The notes under the pieces: generated by a model
Databases searched by the model: none
The model's input: the letters and a program-made list of their open reading frames with translations, nothing else
What the model was told of the DNA's origin: nothing
Part shown: positions 43,524 through 52,964 of the stretch, piece by piece
How positions within the stretch are numbered: position 1 is the first letter of the stretch
Layout: each line of letters begins with the position of its first letter
DNA from: Chryseobacterium contaminans
GTDB lineage: Bacteria; Bacteroidota; Bacteroidia; Flavobacteriales; Weeksellaceae
NCBI RefSeq assembly: GCF_001684955.1
Contig: NZ_MAYF01000112.1
Span: 1-64,000 of the forward strand
Direction of reading: 5' to 3'
DNA length: 64,000 nucleotides
Program-made: the position numbers and the translations under genes

Positions 43524-44417
43524 TTATTTTGACTTTGTAGCAGATGCATTTTTGATATCAACAGTTAGTGTATAAGCCGGAGAAGAATCCGATTTTCTTA
43601 TTTTATACTGTATCGTTTTACCATCCTTTGATTTTGTCTGGGTAGTGTCATATATATTTTCCATACAGCTTTCAGTAAGAAATTCCTCGTAGCGCTTATA
43701 ATTCCAGTCTTTGGTAAAATACAGAACCCTGTAGCCTTTTTCACCTTCGCTGGCTCCACATCTTCCGCATGCATTAAGGTTGGAAGAGTGGTCAAAGTAT
43801 AATAAAACCCGGTTTCCTTTTTCCCCGGAAATATAAGAGACCAGTTCATTTCCGCCATAGAGATTAATCACATCAAAAGTGTTGATTCTTTTGTTATTGG
43901 GTAAAGCCAGGTAATTATTATAGCGATAAATCATATCATTACCAGTAAATAACTTTGCTGGCTGAGCTTTATCTTTATTCTTAAGATAAAAACTTCCGGA
44001 AATAGGGTTCTTCTCAGTTTGATCCTGTCCAAATAAGATAGTTTCCTTTGGAACAAGAGCTTTTACAATTTCAGCTACTTTTTCAACATCCTGAGGAGAG
44101 TTGATCCTTTCTTTAAATTGCTTAGAAATCTGTTGATGTTTAGATCCGAAATTATATAATGACAGCTTTCCATAATCATAAAGTCCGGTTAGAGGAATTT
44201 TTTTCTGATATTTATCGTAATAATACCAGCCTTCTACAAAATGCTGATATAAATTGCAGTCCGGAATACCATCATAATGAAGCTGTAAGGTAACAGGAAC
44301 TCCTGCAATTTCTCCTTTAAAGATCTGGGAAGAATCCGTAATTTGCTTTAATTCAACTTTCTGGCAGAAGAAAAAGGTCAGGCTGAAGGATAGCAATAGT
44401 ATGAAAATCTTTTTCAT
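43524..44417 (-). CDS. Secreted protein of unknown function
   Basis: A 297-residue protein with an N-terminal signal (KKIFILLLSFSLTFFFCQK) that could be a lipobox variant ending in Cys. The mature part is beta-rich (GEIAGVPVTLQLHYDG, YYYDKYQKKIPLTGLYDYG). It carries a Cys pair, NACGRCG, near residue 220. No domain is recognised. It begins 17 nt after the DUF445 gene ends, so the two may form an operon. Confidence 0.6.
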   Translation of the reverse strand: MKKIFILLLSFSLTFFFCQKVELKQITDSSQIFKGEIAGVPVTLQLHYDGIPDCNLYQHFVEGWYYYDKYQKKIPLTGLYDYGKLSLYNFGSKHQQISKQFKERINSPQDVEKVAEIVKALVPKETILFGQDQTEKNPISGSFYLKNKDKAQPAKLFTGNDMIYRYNNYLALPNNKRINTFDVINLYGGNELVSYISGEKGNRVLLYFDHSSNLNACGRCGASEGEKGYRVLYFTKDWNYKRYEEFLTESCMENIYDTTQTKSKDGKTIQYKIRKSDSSPAYTLTVDIKNASATKSK

Positions 44418-44434
44418 GGCTGGATATTGCTGTT

Positions 44435-45679
44435 TTATATAAAAAAGTGAGCAATGGTATAGATCATTAATCCAACCAGTCCGCCAACCAAAGTTCCGTT
44501 AACACGGATAAACTGAAGATCTTTTCCTACTTCCAGTTCCAGTTTTTCACTCAGTTCTTTACCCTGCCAATTTCCTACAGTCGTACTGATGAGGTTTCCG
44601 AATTGATGAGTATTTTTCAGAATATATTTATAAGCCGTTACCCGAACCCAATGATCAATTTTATTCTGAAGGTTTTCATCTGTTTTTAGATTTTGTGAAA
44701 ACTCATTCAGGTTTTTGGAAAGGTAATTTTTTAATGCAGAATGGTCTTCCTGAAGTTCTTTCATCAGTGTTTTCTTGATAGAAACCCAAATATCATTGGA
44801 ATATTCACCCAGCTTATCATTTTTAAGAAGCCCGTTTTTAATGGTTTTAAATTCCTCATCCCATTTAGGGTCTTCCTTAAGATCAACAGAAAACTCATGA
44901 ATTTTTTGAGTGATTAAAGCCCTTACCTCATGTTCCGGATTTTCTTCTATTTCTTTAAAAAAATCAGATAGCCCATCCGCAATCTTATCTGCAATTTTAT
45001 TGTCAACAAAGGATGGAATGAAAGAATAGCTTCCTTTTTTCACCCTATCCTTAATCATCTCATCATTTTGAATAATGTATTCTTTAATCTGTTTTGAAAG
45101 GTTGGTAATAATCCTTTGATGATCATTTTTTTCCAGAATATAGTTAATTCCGTTGCCCACCACTTTGTTCAGCTTGATGTCATCAGTCATTTCCGATACT
45201 TTTTTACTGATAAACTGACTTACCGTAGAATCATCAAGTTTATTGAGAATATCAAGCACAATATCCGAGAGATTTCGGATCAGAATATCCTGGTTTTTTT
45301 CCTTGGCAAGCCATTCTCCTGCAAAACCGGAAATCTTTATTTTTTGAATGTACGGCCGTATATTTTGAGGCGAAAGAAAATTGCTCACTACAAAATTTCC
45401 CAGGTTATCGCCGAGCTTTTGCTTACTGTTTTCAATAAGGTTCGTATGAGGAATGGGAAGTCCGAGAGGATGACGAAATAAGGCAGTAACCGCAAACCAA
45501 TCGGCCAAAGCACCTACCATGGCTGCTTCTGCAAAAGCACGCACATAGCCAATCCAATGAGAGGAATCAGACTTTTGCATAATGGTTGTCACAATGAAAA
45601 TAAGAGCCATAAGAACAAAGAGTCCGGTGGCAAATGCTTTATATTTTCTAAGCTGTTTTCTTTTTGCTTCGTCATTCAT
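44435..45679 (-). CDS. DUF445 membrane protein (YjiN-like)
   Basis: A 414-residue DUF445 protein from ATG 45679; the -7 box TAAATTTG lies just upstream (45685-45692), so an earlier ATG at 45739 is rejected. A transmembrane helix near 20-40 (FATGLFVLMALIFIVTTI) is followed by RAFAEAAMVGALADWFAVTALFRHPLGLPIPHTNLI, the DUF445 hallmark (shown only in part), a long helical coiled region, and a C-terminal membrane helix (LVGGLVGLMIYTIAHFFI). Function unknown; it spans both ends in the membrane with a large soluble middle. Confidence 0.87.
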   Translation of the reverse strand: MNDEAKRKQLRKYKAFATGLFVLMALIFIVTTIMQKSDSSHWIGYVRAFAEAAMVGALADWFAVTALFRHPLGLPIPHTNLIENSKQKLGDNLGNFVVSNFLSPQNIRPYIQKIKISGFAGEWLAKEKNQDILIRNLSDIVLDILNKLDDSTVSQFISKKVSEMTDDIKLNKVVGNGINYILEKNDHQRIITNLSKQIKEYIIQNDEMIKDRVKKGSYSFIPSFVDNKIADKIADGLSDFFKEIEENPEHEVRALITQKIHEFSVDLKEDPKWDEEFKTIKNGLLKNDKLGEYSNDIWVSIKKTLMKELQEDHSALKNYLSKNLNEFSQNLKTDENLQNKIDHWVRVTAYKYILKNTHQFGNLISTTVGNWQGKELSEKLELEVGKDLQFIRVNGTLVGGLVGLMIYTIAHFFI

Positions 45680-45684
45680 ATTCT

Positions 45685-45692
45685 CAAATTTA
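45685..45692 (-). promoter_or_regulatory. -7 box for the DUF445 gene
   Basis: Minus strand TAAATTTG, 6 nt before the ATG at 45679. Confidence 0.4.
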
Positions 45693-45865
45693 CTAAATTT
45701 GGTTATCAAATCATCCAATATTTGAACCACAAAAGGCACAGGAGTTTTATTTGAAGAACTTTAGAGTAGTTAAGGAGGTTCAACATGATGTCTCATAAGT
45801 ACTTTTTAAACTTAAGTGTTTTTAAATATACCATCACTTGTAGTAAGAAATACATATTAAAATTT

Positions 45866-46396
45866 ATGATGAGATTTTTAGTTTCACTCATTATATTAAT
45901 TATTCTGCAAGGATGTACACAGAAACAGCAACCTATTAAAATAACTTCTATGGAAAATACAGAAGCAAAAAACAATCCATATTACTCAAGAACTGATACT
46001 ACAAAACTGAATATCTCTAATGAAGAATGGAAGAGAATTCTGGCTCCGGATCTTTATGCAATTTCAAGAGAAGCGGCTACCGAAAGAGCTTTTACCGGGA
46101 AATATAACGATTTCGATGAGCTAGGAGATTATTATTGCGCCGTTTGTGGCAATCACTTATTTCGTTCCACTTCCAAATTTGCAAGCAGCTGTGGCTGGCC
46201 AAGTTTTTTTGAGGCGGATAAAGAAGGCGTATATTATAAAAGAGATACTACTTATGGAATGGAAAGAGTAGAAGTGCTTTGCAAAAGATGTGACTCTCAT
46301 TTAGGACATGTGTTTGATGATGGTCCAAAACCTACAGGATTGAGGTATTGCATGAATTCTATCAGCCTGGAATTTGTTGGAGATTCTCAAAAATAA
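45866..46396 (+). CDS. msrB: Peptide-methionine (R)-S-oxide reductase, lipoprotein form
   Basis: From ATG 45866 the protein has 176 residues with a lipobox (LIILIILQGCTQ). The MsrB domain follows: zinc cysteines CAVCG and CKRCD, the substrate region SSCGWPSFF, and the catalytic Cys in GLRYCMNSISL. It repairs methionine-R-sulfoxide in envelope proteins. A longer ORF from 45785 would hide the lipoprotein signal and is rejected; 45869 is an equally good ATG. Confidence 0.92.
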   Translation: MMRFLVSLIILIILQGCTQKQQPIKITSMENTEAKNNPYYSRTDTTKLNISNEEWKRILAPDLYAISREAATERAFTGKYNDFDELGDYYCAVCGNHLFRSTSKFASSCGWPSFFEADKEGVYYKRDTTYGMERVEVLCKRCDSHLGHVFDDGPKPTGLRYCMNSISLEFVGDSQK

Positions 46397-46486
46397 TGAG
46401 CTTTATTTCACAGAATCAGGACGTTAAAGTTTCTTAAATTCAGTTAAACTTTTTAGACTTATAAGTGGCTGGTAACTATGTTTTTA

Positions 46487-46494
46487 TAATTTTG
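46487..46494 (+). promoter_or_regulatory. -7 box for the L,D-transpeptidase gene
   Basis: TAATTTTG, 31 nt before the ATG. Confidence 0.42.
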
Positions 46495-46525
46495 CCCCAC
46501 TAATTTGGTACTAATATATTATTGA

Positions 46526-47284
46526 ATGAAAGGATTTTATGGCGTAATAGGCCTTGTTTACATGGTGACGACTTCATTCTACATTTCTCCAAGAGCAGTG
46601 GTGAAGAATGAAAACATCAGCATAACAAAGACGGAAAGAGTAACTGACACGAAATCTGAGAAGAATGCTACTACAGCAGTATCTTCATCAGAAGCACTAT
46701 ACAAATCAATTGAATTTGATCCTGAACATGAACTGAACTATGAAGTCTTCTCTAAAGCATTAACAGGATTCGAAAATCTAAAGAAAGCAGGATTGCTTAC
46801 TGATGAATCGCATTTATTAACCGTTTGCGATTTTTCTATGTCTTCCAATACCAAAAGACTTTGGGTGATTGATCTTAATGATAAAAAAGTATTGTTCAAC
46901 TCACTGGTAGCCCACGGTAAAAATACAGGCGAAGAATTTGCCACGAATTTTTCTAACACGGAAAGTTCGCGACAGAGCAGCATGGGATTTTATATCACGG
47001 ATGCAACGTACCAGGGAGACAATGGGTATTCATTAAGATTATTGGGAATGGATAAAGGGTTCAATGATGCAGCGTATAGAAGAGCCATCGTAATGCATGG
47101 AGCAGATTATGTAAGTGAAACATTTGCAGCAGTGCATAAAAGAATCGGAAGAAGCTGGGGATGTCCGGCAGTTCCCAGAGAGCTCTCGCAAGCTATGATT
47201 AATACAATTAAAGGGAGAAATTTATTATTTATCTATTACCCTGATCAGAATTATCTTTCCTCCTCGGAATGGTTAAAAGCATAA
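46526..47284 (+). CDS. L,D-transpeptidase (YkuD-like catalytic family)
   Basis: A 252-residue exported protein with an N-terminal hydrophobic signal. The catalytic region shows VMHGADYVSE and, 20 residues later, GRSWGCPAVP with the nucleophilic Cys; this matches the murein L,D-transpeptidase catalytic-domain family. It would form 3-3 cross-links or attach proteins to peptidoglycan. Single gene. Confidence 0.88.
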   Translation: MKGFYGVIGLVYMVTTSFYISPRAVVKNENISITKTERVTDTKSEKNATTAVSSSEALYKSIEFDPEHELNYEVFSKALTGFENLKKAGLLTDESHLLTVCDFSMSSNTKRLWVIDLNDKKVLFNSLVAHGKNTGEEFATNFSNTESSRQSSMGFYITDATYQGDNGYSLRLLGMDKGFNDAAYRRAIVMHGADYVSETFAAVHKRIGRSWGCPAVPRELSQAMINTIKGRNLLFIYYPDQNYLSSSEWLKA

Positions 47285-47286
47285 GA

Positions 47287-47315
47287 AAAAGCAGTCGAGC
47301 AGGCTGCTTTTTTTG
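47287..47315 (+). terminator. Terminator after the L,D-transpeptidase gene
   Basis: Stem AAAAGCAG / CTGCTTTT with a 9-nt loop and T-run. Confidence 0.72.
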
Positions 47316-47471
47316 TTCAGAACACTGATATTTGGTTTGATAATGAATAAACTTTCTATAATTGTTGTAAATCTAAAGAAATCTGTGGTTAATAAAAAAG
47401 TGTCTTATCAAATAGATTGTGCCAGTAAGTATAAAATCTGTATGATCAGTTCAATCAGCAAGAGAAAATAA

Positions 47472-47499
47472 AAATCCCTATGCAGAAGCACAGGGATTA
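47472..47499 (-). terminator. fabF terminator
   Basis: Stem AATCCCT / AGGGATT with an inner TGC / GCA pairing; T-rich on the minus strand. Confidence 0.72.
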
Positions 47500-47519
47500 A
47501 AATATCTTTATTTCAGAAA

Positions 47520-48761
47520 CTAGCTGAACTTTTTGAATACCAGAGTCGCATTATGCCCTCCAAAACCAAAGGCATTACTCAAAGCAAAATTGATTTCTTT
47601 TTCCTTAGCTTCCCCGAATACAATATTAATATCTTTAGGTATACTCTCATCAATATTGTGAAGATTGATGGTTGGCGGAATAATACCATTCTGAATAGCT
47701 TTAATAGATAGAATAGCTTCAACGGCTCCTGCAGCTCCTAATAAATGCCCGGTCATTGATTTTGTGGCACTGATATCAAGGTTTTTGCTTCCTTTAAAAG
47801 CATTGTTAATAGCTTTTAATTCAATTAAATCCCCTAGCGGAGTAGAAGTAGCGTGTGGGTTAATATAATCTATATCTTCCATATTGGCACCTGCTTCTTT
47901 TACAGCGATCTGCATAGCTTTAATAGCCCCAACACCTTCCGGATGAGGCGCCGTCATGTGATAGGCATCCGCAGTCATGGCAGCTCCAGCTAATTCAGCA
48001 TAGATTTTTGCTCCTCTGGCTACAGCATGCTCATATTCTTCAAGGACCAAGGCTCCTGCTCCTTCTCCCATTACAAAACCATCTCTGTCTGCATCATAAG
48101 GACGGCTGGCTGTTGTAAAATCATCATTTCTGGTAGACATGGCTTTCATAATAGAAAATCCGCCTATTGAAGCCGGAGTAATAGCCGCTTCAGAACCACC
48201 ACTGATGATTACTTTTGCCTTTCCAAGACGGATGTAGTTGAAAGCATCCATCAATGCTGTATTTCCCGTTGCACAGGCAGAAACTGTTGTATAATTAATT
48301 CCCTGAAGTCCATATTTCATAGAGATCATTCCCGAAGCCATATTGGCAATAAACTTAGGAACAAAGAAGGGATTAAAACGTGGTGTACCATCGCCATTAG
48401 CAAAATCCATTACTTCCTTTTCAAAAGTCCACATTCCGCCTTGTCCTGTTCCCCAGATGACTCCGGAATCGAAAGGATCCATATTTTCAAGATCTAATCC
48501 TGAATCCTGTATGGCTTCTGCTGAAGCGTACATTGCATATTGCGTAAAAAGATCACTTCTTTTGATTTCGTTGTGGGTAAGATGTAGCTTTGGATCAAAG
48601 CCTTTCACTTCACAGGCAAAATGTACCTTAAACTTTTCTGAATCGAAATGAGTGATTAGCCCTGCTCCGCTAGCTCCGTTAATGCTGTTGTGCCAAAATT
48701 CTTCGACATTATTTCCCAAGGGTGTCACTGCTCCCAATCCTGTAATGACAACTCTTTTCAT
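47520..48761 (-). CDS. fabF: 3-oxoacyl-[acyl-carrier-protein] synthase II
   Basis: A 413-residue condensing enzyme of fatty-acid elongation. N-terminus MKRVVITGLGAVTPLGNNVEEFW is canonical. The nucleophile is Cys in VSACATGN (about 163), and the two His are in NPHATSTPLGD and SMTGHLLGAAG. No acyl carrier gene precedes it here, so this is a stand-alone copy that could serve a specialised lipid; a second fabF elsewhere is likely. Confidence 0.92.
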   Translation of the reverse strand: MKRVVITGLGAVTPLGNNVEEFWHNSINGASGAGLITHFDSEKFKVHFACEVKGFDPKLHLTHNEIKRSDLFTQYAMYASAEAIQDSGLDLENMDPFDSGVIWGTGQGGMWTFEKEVMDFANGDGTPRFNPFFVPKFIANMASGMISMKYGLQGINYTTVSACATGNTALMDAFNYIRLGKAKVIISGGSEAAITPASIGGFSIMKAMSTRNDDFTTASRPYDADRDGFVMGEGAGALVLEEYEHAVARGAKIYAELAGAAMTADAYHMTAPHPEGVGAIKAMQIAVKEAGANMEDIDYINPHATSTPLGDLIELKAINNAFKGSKNLDISATKSMTGHLLGAAGAVEAILSIKAIQNGIIPPTINLHNIDESIPKDINIVFGEAKEKEINFALSNAFGFGGHNATLVFKKFS

Positions 48762-48952
48762 ATAGTTGATTATTTAAAACTGATTAGATTTCCATGAGGT
48801 AAAGTGTATTTACCCATGTTTCATTTTACTGCTTTTCTTTATCATTCTGTTTTCCGTTTGCAATATTATCATTTTTCTTTCGCTGCAGACGAATAAACAG
48901 GTATATTATTTATAGCATAATGAATATTTTTTATATAAAATATAGCTGATAG

Positions 48953-50221
48953 CTACTTTTCTAAGATCATTGTTACTCCTTGTCCACGGGCTGCACAAAT
49001 GGAAATAAAACCTTTTCCGCTACCTTTTTCATTCAGAAGTTTGGCTAATGTAGCTATGATTCTTCCTCCTGTAGCTGCAAAAGGATGGGCTGCTGCAAGG
49101 CTGCTTCCTTTTACGTTCAATTTATTTCTGTCAACTTTTCCAAGGGCTTTTTCCAATCCGAACTGTTTAGCCAGATCATCATTCTCCCAGATTTTGAGAG
49201 TTGCCAGTACCTGAGCCGCAAAGGCTTCATGTATTTCGTAATAATCGAAGTCCTCAAGATTCATTCCTGCTTTTCTCAGCATTCTGTCTGCTGCAAATAC
49301 AGGTGCTAAAAGCAGATTCTGTCTGTTTTCCACATATTCTATTCCTGCAATTTCAGAGAATGTAATATAAGCCAGAATAGGAAGATCATTGGCTTTTGCC
49401 CATTCTTCACTGGCTAATAAAATAGCAGAGGCACCATCTGTAAAAGGAGTGGAGTTTCCTGCTGTTAAAGTTCCGTTTTGTTTATCAAAGGCCGGCTTTA
49501 ATTGAGATAATTTTTCAAGGCTGGTATCTCTACGCAAATTATTGTCTTTTTCGAGGCCAAACGCCGGAGTTATCATGTCATCAAAAAATCCTTCATCATA
49601 GGCTTTGGCCATATTCTGATGACTTCTAAAAGCCAGTTCATCCTGATCTTCTCTTGAAATTTTATAATATTTTGCAGTTATTTCGGTATGTTCTCCCATC
49701 ACCAAACCTGTTTTAGGCTCTTGCCCTTTGTAAGGGATAGGCATCCAGTCTTTGAGTTTTGGACTTAATAATTGCTTGAGTTTTCCAAATACAGATTTCT
49801 CTTTATTTGCTTTCAAAAGAGCTTTTCTCAATCGGGGAGAAGACTCAAAAGGAATGTTGCTCATGGCTTCTACACCACAGGCTATACCACTTTCTATTTG
49901 CCCAAGAGCAATTTTGCTCCCAATATAAATAGCCGCTTCAATTCCGGTATCACAAGCCTGCTGAAGATCACAGGCCGGAGTTGCAGGATCAAGGGAAGTA
50001 TTCATTACGGTTTCTCTGATGAGGTTACTTTCGGAAATGTGTTTGATGACGGCACCGCCGGCAACCTCTCCAAGTAATTTACCTTTTAATTGATAACGGT
50101 CTATCAATCCATTCAGGGAAGCCAGTAAAAGATCCTGGTTTCCTTTTTCGGAATAGGCGGTATTCATTCTGGCAAATGGGATTCTGTTGTATCCTACAAT
50201 AGCCACTTTTTTTGTTTCCAT
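48953..50221 (-). CDS. Acetyl-CoA C-acyltransferase (thiolase)
   Basis: A 422-residue thiolase. The acylated Cys is in DLQQACDTG (Cys90), and the His and second Cys are in HPFAATGGR and CAARGQGV. Sequence suggests the FadI/trifunctional-partner group rather than biosynthetic PhaA, so degradative 3-ketoacyl-CoA cleavage is likely. The TetR gene lies 10 nt upstream in the same orientation. Confidence 0.9.
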   Translation of the reverse strand: METKKVAIVGYNRIPFARMNTAYSEKGNQDLLLASLNGLIDRYQLKGKLLGEVAGGAVIKHISESNLIRETVMNTSLDPATPACDLQQACDTGIEAAIYIGSKIALGQIESGIACGVEAMSNIPFESSPRLRKALLKANKEKSVFGKLKQLLSPKLKDWMPIPYKGQEPKTGLVMGEHTEITAKYYKISREDQDELAFRSHQNMAKAYDEGFFDDMITPAFGLEKDNNLRRDTSLEKLSQLKPAFDKQNGTLTAGNSTPFTDGASAILLASEEWAKANDLPILAYITFSEIAGIEYVENRQNLLLAPVFAADRMLRKAGMNLEDFDYYEIHEAFAAQVLATLKIWENDDLAKQFGLEKALGKVDRNKLNVKGSSLAAAHPFAATGGRIIATLAKLLNEKGSGKGFISICAARGQGVTMILEK

Positions 50222-50231
50222 AGTATATCAT

Positions 50232-50837
50232 TTATGATGGAAGAAGAGTGAGTTCATGATCGATCATGTCTTTGACCTTATCCAAAGCCTGGTTCAGAAA
50301 TTTTTCATTATCCATGGTTTTTGAGAGCAGAATTCCACCCTCAATAAGCATAATGAAAAGTGCAGCATATTCATCAGCATTTGCAGAACCTTTCAATTCA
50401 TTATTTTTCTGTCCCTGAACAATTACTGCAGTTATTTTTTCCGTCCATAGTGTAAAGGATTTCTGAACATATTGTTTAAGTACAGGAAAAGAATCATCAG
50501 CTTCTGTAGCTGCATTCATCAATGGGCATCCACCGTTTGAAAATACTGAACGCCAGTTTTTTCTGTAAAATGCTACAAAGGCATGAAGCTTTTCAGTTGA
50601 AGTCGGGTACTGATCTCCAAGAGAATGACTCATTATTTTACTCAGTAGTGCGGCATTGTATTTATACACTTCAATTGCTACCTGATCTTTATTCTCAAAA
50701 TTTCCATAGATGCTTCCTTTCGTAAGCCCGGTTGCCTGGGTTATGTCTGACAGGGATGTAGCATTATAACCTTTAGTATTGAATAAAGTAGCTGTTTTCT
50801 CGATGATAAATTGTTTTGTCTTTTCTGCCTTTGACAT
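50232..50837 (-). CDS. TetR-family repressor of the thiolase unit
   Basis: A 201-residue TetR protein: HTH at about 20-50 (TSLSDITQATGLTKGSIYGNFENK) and a ligand-binding helical C-terminus. It forms an operon with the thiolase and starts just downstream of an 11-bp-arm palindrome, so autorepression with an acyl-CoA-type ligand is likely inference. Confidence 0.9.
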   Translation of the reverse strand: MSKAEKTKQFIIEKTATLFNTKGYNATSLSDITQATGLTKGSIYGNFENKDQVAIEVYKYNAALLSKIMSHSLGDQYPTSTEKLHAFVAFYRKNWRSVFSNGGCPLMNAATEADDSFPVLKQYVQKSFTLWTEKITAVIVQGQKNNELKGSANADEYAALFIMLIEGGILLSKTMDNEKFLNQALDKVKDMIDHELTLLPS

Positions 50838-50859
50838 TTTTAATTAGTTAATTATGATG

Positions 50860-50867
50860 CAAATATA
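50860..50867 (-). promoter_or_regulatory. -7 box for the TetR-thiolase operon
   Basis: Minus strand TATATTTG, 22 nt before the TetR ATG and 2 nt from the palindrome. Confidence 0.5.
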
Positions 50868-50869
50868 CA

Positions 50870-50893
50870 AAAATATACCAAATGGTATATTTT
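50870..50893. promoter_or_regulatory. Palindromic operator of the TetR regulator
   Basis: Perfect 11-bp arms AAAATATACCA / TGGTATATTTT around an AA centre, placed over the expected -33 region of the TetR promoter. This is the layout of a TetR-family autorepression site. Confidence 0.75.
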
Positions 50894-50954
50894 ATTTAAA
50901 AATTAAGTCTGAGGACTTATCAGAACTCAGACTTATAATATTTTAAAAGACTTT

Positions 50955-51371
50955 TTAAGCTAAAGTAGCATTGAGTGTAATTTCAAAATTGAAGGCTGCA
51001 CTTACAGGACATCCTTCTTCTGCGATCTTGGCATATTTTTGAAACTCTTCTTCAGAAATTCCCGGAACTTTGGCTGTAAGGGTTAATTCAGACTTTGTAA
51101 TTTTTCCAATGCTTGGATCAAGAGTGATAACTGAAGTGGTAGTTAGTTCTTCAGGAGTGTAGCCTGCCTGAGAAAGCTCAGCACTTAATTTCATCGTAAA
51201 ACATCCGGCATGGGCAGCAGCCAGTAATTCTTCTGGATTGGTTCCCACGCCCTCTGCAAAACGGCTGTTAAAAGAATATTGAGTCTGGTTTAAAGTTGTA
51301 CTTTGAGTCGTGATATGTCCTTTTCCTTCTTTAATGTTACCGTTCCAAACGGCTGTTGCATTACGTTTCAT
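50955..51371 (-). CDS. OsmC-family peroxide reductase
   Basis: A 138-residue OsmC/Ohr-like protein. Reactive cysteines are in [17 protein letters not shown] (peroxidatic) and in [10 protein letters not shown] (resolving). Such enzymes reduce organic hydroperoxides with dihydrolipoamide. It is closer to OsmC than Ohr by N-terminus ([18 protein letters not shown]). Single gene. Confidence 0.9.
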   Translation of the reverse strand: MKRNATAVWNGNIKEGKGHITTQSTTLNQTQYSFNSRFAEGVGTNPEELLAAAHAGCFTMKLSAELSQAGYTPEELTTTSVITLDPSIGKITKSELTLTAKVPGISEEEFQKYAKIAEEGCPVSAAFNFEITLNATLA

Positions 51372-51605
51372 ACTGTTGGGTTTTGATTAATATTAATTGA
51401 TATTGATGAAAAATGTTTCGTATAAAGATACAAAAAAGCATTGTTTAAAGCATATTAAATTAAAGAAGCCGGCTTTTGTTCTGATATGCATACCAAAATG
51501 AAGTAAAAAAAACAATCAATAAGTTTTTACATTGATATTATTTTATCAAATTTACAAAGATTTGTGCCGCGAACGATATTTTAACCCTTTTTCAATAATG
51601 CCTTC

Positions 51606-52484
51606 ATGAACGGACTAGAAAATATTCTTAGAGAAATAACTCCACTATCTCCTGAAGATAGTTTTCTGGTATTTGACAGGATTAAAGAGTCATTTGACTT
51701 TCCCTATCATTACCATCCGGAGATTGAAATTAATTTTGTGTACAAAGGAAAGGGATATCGCAGGATGATTGGGGACCATACAGGTGAAATTGGAGATATA
51801 GAGCTAGTGTTGGTAGGTCCCAATTTACCTCATTGCTGGGCAAATTATAGATGTAAATACAAAAAGACTCACGAAATTACCATACAGTTTAATCAGGATT
51901 TTTTTAACCAGACATTGATGCAGAAAAATATCCTGAAACCTATCAATAATCTTATTAAAGACTCAATCAGAGGGATCTTATTTTCCAAAGAAACTGCTGA
52001 AAAACTAAAAGACTCGTTTCTCAATCTTTCCAAGATGAATAGTTTTGAGTCTTTCATAGAAATTATGAAGATTCTTAACGAGTTGGCTATTGCGGAAGAT
52101 AAGATACTTTTATCATCTTATAGTATTGATTCTGAAACTTTTGATGATAATGACAAGATGAAGATAATCCATGATTTTGTTCATAATAATTTTGAAAATA
52201 AAATTACTCTGGACAATGTAGCTTCATTAGTAAATATGAGTAACGTAACCTTCAATAGATTCATAAAAAAAAGAACAGGAAAAACATTTATCAATTACCT
52301 TAATGAGATTCGGATAAGTTATGCTGCCCGATGGCTGATGGAAAAAAACCTTACCGTTTTTGAAATTGCTTTTGAAGCCGGATTTAATAATATCGCTAAT
52401 TTTAATAAAGTCTTTAAATCTATTAAAAAGACCACTCCAACCGAGTTTAAGGAACAATTTAAGGGAGTGAAAAAAATTGAATAA
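51606..52484 (+). CDS. AraC-family transcription regulator
   Basis: A 292-residue regulator with an N-terminal cupin-like domain (FPYHYHPEIEINFVYKGKGY) and a C-terminal double HTH (about 195-285; NVASLVNMSNVTFNRFIKKR and FEIAFEAGFNNIANFNKVFK). It lies just upstream of, and parallel to, the SusC/SusD locus, so it is a candidate regulator of that locus; the cupin may sense a sugar. Confidence 0.9.
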   Translation: MNGLENILREITPLSPEDSFLVFDRIKESFDFPYHYHPEIEINFVYKGKGYRRMIGDHTGEIGDIELVLVGPNLPHCWANYRCKYKKTHEITIQFNQDFFNQTLMQKNILKPINNLIKDSIRGILFSKETAEKLKDSFLNLSKMNSFESFIEIMKILNELAIAEDKILLSSYSIDSETFDDNDKMKIIHDFVHNNFENKITLDNVASLVNMSNVTFNRFIKKRTGKTFINYLNEIRISYAARWLMEKNLTVFEIAFEAGFNNIANFNKVFKSIKKTTPTEFKEQFKGVKKIE

Positions 52485-52964
52485 TATTTTTCTGTTTGAC
52501 AATTTCTTAGACTTCATAAACCTTTTTATCATCCTGACCATAGGCTAAAGTTTTCTCGTATTATAGTTCAGAAGTGAAAATCATGATGTAAAAAAGTTTT
52601 TAAGTTTGTTTTTCTGTTTCAAAATACAGCAAATTCCAGATTGTATTTTCTGATTCAGTTTAAAAAAAGTAAAATAATTCCTCTTTTTTGATTGTTTTGG
52701 ATTTGGTTTAATTTGTTGATATATAGGTTTTTATGTGTGCTTTAATTAATGATCTGAAAAAATAATATCGTTTTATGATAAAATAGTATTATATCGGACT
52801 GTTTACAAAATTTAGATTTGTTAATGTGAATTAAATCTTAACCAAACTTTAAATAATTTAATACATAAACCACAAAATATTGCTAAAAAAACAATAAACT
52901 TTTGGGTATTAAAATATAAAGTAATGTCATTGATTCTCAATTAAATCTAACTAATCTAAACCTT
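52485..52964 (+). promoter_or_regulatory. 480-nt leader region before the PUL
   Basis: Very AT-rich. A possible -7 box TAGATTTG (52813-52820) would give a ~140-nt leader to SusC. No terminator, ORF or strong palindrome was seen. Likely site for PUL regulation. Confidence 0.35.

Noticed and set aside
45685-45710. Seventh copy of the island promoter before DUF445 (TTTG 14 nt from TAAATTTG)
   Set aside because: Only the TTTG spacing matches; the GTCAAG/GACATG...TCGC words of the element are absent.
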